DNA of 8,562 bases from Limnohabitans sp. GTDB taxonomy: Bacteria > Pseudomonadota > Gammaproteobacteria > Burkholderiales > Burkholderiaceae_C. The notes under the pieces were generated by a model, which saw nothing but the letters and a program-made list of their open reading frames with translations, had not been told where the DNA came from and searched no databases. The stretch's first letter is position 1. Each line of letters opens with the position of its first letter. The stretch covers positions 1-8,562 of the forward strand of contig JAKFXJ010000345.1 of NCBI GenBank assembly GCA_021731425.1, read 5' to 3'. This document shows positions 6,538 to 8,562 of this stretch, in pieces. Both the position numbers and the translations under genes were made by a program.

Positions 6538-7743
6538 TCAAACGCGTTCAACGATAGTGGCAATGCCCATGCCGCCGCCCACACACAAAGTGGCCAAGCC
6601 GTAGCGCAACTTGCGGCGGTGCAGCTCGTCGATCAGGGTGCCCAAAATCATCGCGCCTGTGGCCCCCAGCGGGTGGCCCATAGCAATCGCGCCACCGTTC
6701 ACGTTCACTTTGTCGTGCGACACACCCATCTCTTGCATGAACTTCATAGGCACGGCGGCAAAGGCTTCGTTCACCTCGAACAGATCGATCTGGTCAATCG
6801 TCAGACCCGCCTTGGCCAGCGCCTTGCGGGCGGCGGGCATGGGGCCTGTGAGCATGATGGTCGGATCGGCCCCCGACAAAGCCACCGATACGATGCGGGC
6901 GCGAGGCGTGAGGCCATGGGTTTTGCCTGCGGCCTCCGAACCGATGAGCACCGCCGCCGCACCGTCCACGATGCCGGACGAGTTGCCCGCGTGGTGCACA
7001 TGGTGGATGCGCTCAACCTGCGGGTAACGCTGCAAGGCCACGGCGTCAAAACCCATCGCACCCAGTTGCTCAAATGAGGCTTTCAGGCCGCCCAGTGTTT
7101 GCACCGTGGTGCTGGGCTTGATGAATTCGTCTTGCGCCAAGATGACCTGACCCAGCTTGTCTTTGACCGGCACGACCGAGCCATCGAAATAGCCCGCTGC
7201 ACGCGCGGCCGTGGCGCGCTTTTGCGATTCGACCGCGAAGGCATCGACATCGTGACGGCTGAAGCCGCTCATGGTGGCAATCAAATCAGCGCCAATGCCT
7301 TGTGGCACAAACAGCGTGGCGCTGTTGGTTTCGGGGTCTTGCGCCCAAGCGCCGCCGTCCGCACCAATCGGCACGCGGCTCATGCTTTCAACGCCACCAG
7401 CGACGACCAGGTCTTCCCAGCCGCTGCGCACTTTCATGGCAGCCATGTTGACCGCTTCTAGGCCCGAGGCGCAAAAACGGTTGAGCTGCACGCCCGAACA
7501 GCGCCAGTCCCAACCGGCGGCCAAGGCTGCCACTTTGGGGATCACCGAGCCCTGCTCGCCAATGGGCGAGACCACGCCCATGACCACGTCGTCCACCGCA
7601 GCGGTGTCTAACTGGTTGCGGCTTTGCAGCTCGCGCAGCACGCCGCTGAGCAAACTGATGGGCTTGACTTCGTGCAAGCTGCCGTCTTTTTTGCCTTTGC
7701 CACGCGGGGTGCGTATGGCGTCATAAACAAATGCTTCGCTCAT
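6538..7743 (-). CDS. Acetyl-CoA C-acyltransferase (FadA/FadI-type thiolase)
   Basis: The protein has 401 residues, a normal thiolase length. The ATG at 7743 has GAGGAG (7753-7758) 9 nt upstream and begins [20 protein letters not shown], the usual thiolase N-terminus; the frame stays open upstream but without family similarity. Catalytic residues: nucleophile C91 in [17 protein letters not shown] at 325-329, H357 in [11 protein letters not shown], and C387 in [25 protein letters not shown] forms the CoA-binding region. It cleaves 3-ketoacyl-CoA with free CoA to acetyl-CoA plus a chain shortened by two carbons. It is the first gene of a two-gene operon with the FadB/FadJ-type gene (16-nt gap), suggesting they form a beta-oxidation complex. 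A biosynthetic acetoacetyl-CoA thiolase role is less likely in this context but not excluded. Confidence 0.95.
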   Translation of the reverse strand: MSEAFVYDAIRTPRGKGKKDGSLHEVKPISLLSGVLRELQSRNQLDTAAVDDVVMGVVSPIGEQGSVIPKVAALAAGWDWRCSGVQLNRFCASGLEAVNMAAMKVRSGWEDLVVAGGVESMSRVPIGADGGAWAQDPETNSATLFVPQGIGADLIATMSGFSRHDVDAFAVESQKRATAARAAGYFDGSVVPVKDKLGQVILAQDEFIKPSTTVQTLGGLKASFEQLGAMGFDAVALQRYPQVERIHHVHHAGNSSGIVDGAAAVLIGSEAAGKTHGLTPRARIVSVALSGADPTIMLTGPMPAARKALAKAGLTIDQIDLFEVNEAFAAVPMKFMQEMGVSHDKVNVNGGAIAMGHPLGATGAMILGTLIDELHRRKLRYGLATLCVGGGMGIATIVERV

Positions 7744-7802
7744 GGGGTTTGTCTCCTCGGTGTCATCAGGGGGTTTGCCCTGTGTTGTGGTGGTTTCTAA
7801 AC

Positions 7803-7840
7803 AGTATAGACTTTTACCAAGCAAACGCTTTGTATAAATC
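7803..7840. promoter_or_regulatory. Divergent promoter region with 26-bp dyad operator candidate
   Basis: The 125-bp gap between the divergent thiolase and acyl-CoA dehydrogenase genes is AT-richer than its flanks. An inverted repeat spans 7812-7837: TTTTACCAAGC (7812-7822), spacer AAAC, GCTTTGTATAA (7827-7837), with 9 of 11 arm positions matching. Its right arm overlaps a plus-strand -10-like TATAAA (7833-7838). A minus-strand -10-like TATACT lies at 7808-7803. I find no good -35 at normal spacing for either; TAGACT (7807-7812) sits 20 nt before TATAAA, a long spacing of the kind seen with MerR-type regulators. The bound protein is unknown. Confidence 0.5.
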
Positions 7841-7857
7841 AAACCTTTCAGTACAAC

Positions 7858-7863
7858 AGGTGA
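7858..7863 (+). promoter_or_regulatory. Ribosome-binding site of the acyl-CoA dehydrogenase gene
   Basis: AGGTGA lies 5 nt before the ATG at 7869-7871 and fixes that start, which also gives a natural acyl-CoA dehydrogenase N-terminus. Confidence 0.8.
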
Positions 7864-7868
7864 CAGCC

Positions 7869-8562
7869 ATGATCGAACGCACCCTTTTTTCCGCCGACCA
7901 CGAAGCCTTCCGCGACAGCTTTCGCCGCTTCATGGACAAAGAAATCGCCCCCCACCACGACGCTTGGGAAGAGCAGGGCTTCGTGGATCGCGCCGTGTGG
8001 GACAAGGCCGGTGAAAACGGCTTTTTGTGCATGACATTGCCTGAAGCCTATGGCGGCTCAGACGCGGACAAGCTGTATTCGGTGGTGCAGATGGAGGAAC
8101 TCTCACGCGCCGGTTTCAGTGGCATTGGCTACGGCCTGCACAGCGAGATCGTGGCCCCTTACATCTTGCATTACGGCACCGAAGCACAAAAGCAAAAGTA
8201 CCTGCCCAAGCTGGCCAGCGGCGAGATGGTGGGCGCGATTGCCATGAGCGAACCCGCAGCGGGCTCGGACCTGCAAGGCGTCAAAACGACAGCGATGCTC
8301 CAGCCAGATGGCACTTACCTGATCAACGGCAGCAAGACCTTCATCACCAACGGCTGGCACGCCGACTTGGTGATCCTGGTGGCCAAGACCGACCCGGCCG
8401 CCGGGGCCAAAGGCACCAGTTTGTTCCTCATTGAACGCGGCATGCCCGGCTTTGAAAAAGGCAAGCGCTTAAAAAAGCTGGGACTCAGAGCGCAAGACAC
8501 TTCCGAGCTGTTTTTTGACAACGTGAAGGTCAGCGCCGACCAGCTGCTGGGTGGCACGGCCA
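7869..8562 (+). CDS. Long-chain-type acyl-CoA dehydrogenase, N-terminal part (cut by window end)
   Basis: The frame is open from the ATG at 7869 to the window edge, showing 231 residues of a protein that is normally about 380-400. It catalyses the FAD-dependent first step of beta-oxidation, acyl-CoA to trans-2-enoyl-CoA, passing electrons to electron-transfer flavoprotein. The helical N-terminal domain covers residues 1-120 ([20 protein letters not shown]). The family signature [13 protein letters not shown] (125-137) and the FAD-region GSKTFITNG (154-162) begin the middle beta domain. The N-terminus, including [21 protein letters not shown] and [15 protein letters not shown], resembles mammalian long-chain acyl-CoA dehydrogenase as I remember it, so a long-chain or branched substrate is likely. 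The catalytic glutamate would lie beyond the window. It is divergent from the thiolase operon and shares its control region. Confidence 0.93.
   Translation, partial: MIERTLFSADHEAFRDSFRRFMDKEIAPHHDAWEEQGFVDRAVWDKAGENGFLCMTLPEAYGGSDADKLYSVVQMEELSRAGFSGIGYGLHSEIVAPYILHYGTEAQKQKYLPKLASGEMVGAIAMSEPAAGSDLQGVKTTAMLQPDGTYLINGSKTFITNGWHADLVILVAKTDPAAGAKGTSLFLIERGMPGFEKGKRLKKLGLRAQDTSELFFDNVKVSADQLLGGTA

Noticed and set aside
7744..7777. Direct repeat GGGGTTTG at 7744-7751 and 7770-7777 around the thiolase ribosome-binding site
   Set aside because: Eight-base repeat of low complexity with no promoter geometry; chance is a sufficient explanation.
6522..7842. Longer upstream starts for the thiolase (to 7842) and the fadB-type gene (to 6584)
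   Set aside because: The extensions have no family similarity, lie in the divergent promoter region or inside the thiolase gene, and the chosen ATGs have good ribosome-binding sites.

Overview
The window reads like an ordinary chromosomal stretch of a GC-rich betaproteobacterium, most likely Burkholderiales/Comamonadaceae. This is inferred from the protein style, the pairing of a thiolase and a FadB-type protein divergent from an acyl-CoA dehydrogenase, and codon use. It was not checked by any search. There are seven protein genes, two of them cut by the window edges. I see no RNA gene, CRISPR array, insertion sequence or phage gene.

Layout: (1) 1-525 (+) is the C-terminal half of an EamA/DMT-type transporter. 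(2) 583-2796 (-) encodes an OsmC-YcaO fusion protein, convergent with the transporter. (3) 2885-4068 (-) holds two methionine sulfoxide reductase genes, msrB then msrA in transcription order, separated by only 2 nt. Both products carry export signals: a twin-arginine-like one on MsrB and a lipobox on MsrA. (4) 4069-4352 is intergenic. It holds a strong bidirectional terminator and, nearer msrB, a sequence resembling an ECF sigma-factor promoter (GTAAC-N16-CGAATA). (5) 4353-7743 (-) is a two-gene beta-oxidation operon: a thiolase followed by a FadB/FadJ-type hydratase/dehydrogenase. (6) 7744-7868 is a divergent control region with a 26-bp imperfect dyad. (7) 7869-8562 (+) is the start of a long-chain-type acyl-CoA dehydrogenase that runs off the window.

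Functionally there are two blocks. Acyl-CoA dehydrogenase, the hydratase/3-hydroxyacyl-CoA dehydrogenase and thiolase together cover all four steps of a beta-oxidation cycle, and the shared intergenic dyad suggests joint control. MsrB, MsrA and OsmC-YcaO make a redox-flavoured cluster: the two reductases probably repair oxidised methionine in the cell envelope. The fusion protein joins a peroxidase-like fold that keeps its two cysteines to a YcaO domain closely resembling E. coli YcaO, which assists RimO-dependent modification of ribosomal protein S12.

None of the proteins belongs to an unknown family. The points most worth checking are regulatory (the ECF-like promoter, the terminator lying directly against the ycaO ribosome-binding site, the divergent dyad) and architectural (the OsmC-YcaO fusion, and the separately exported Msr pair without a fused electron donor).
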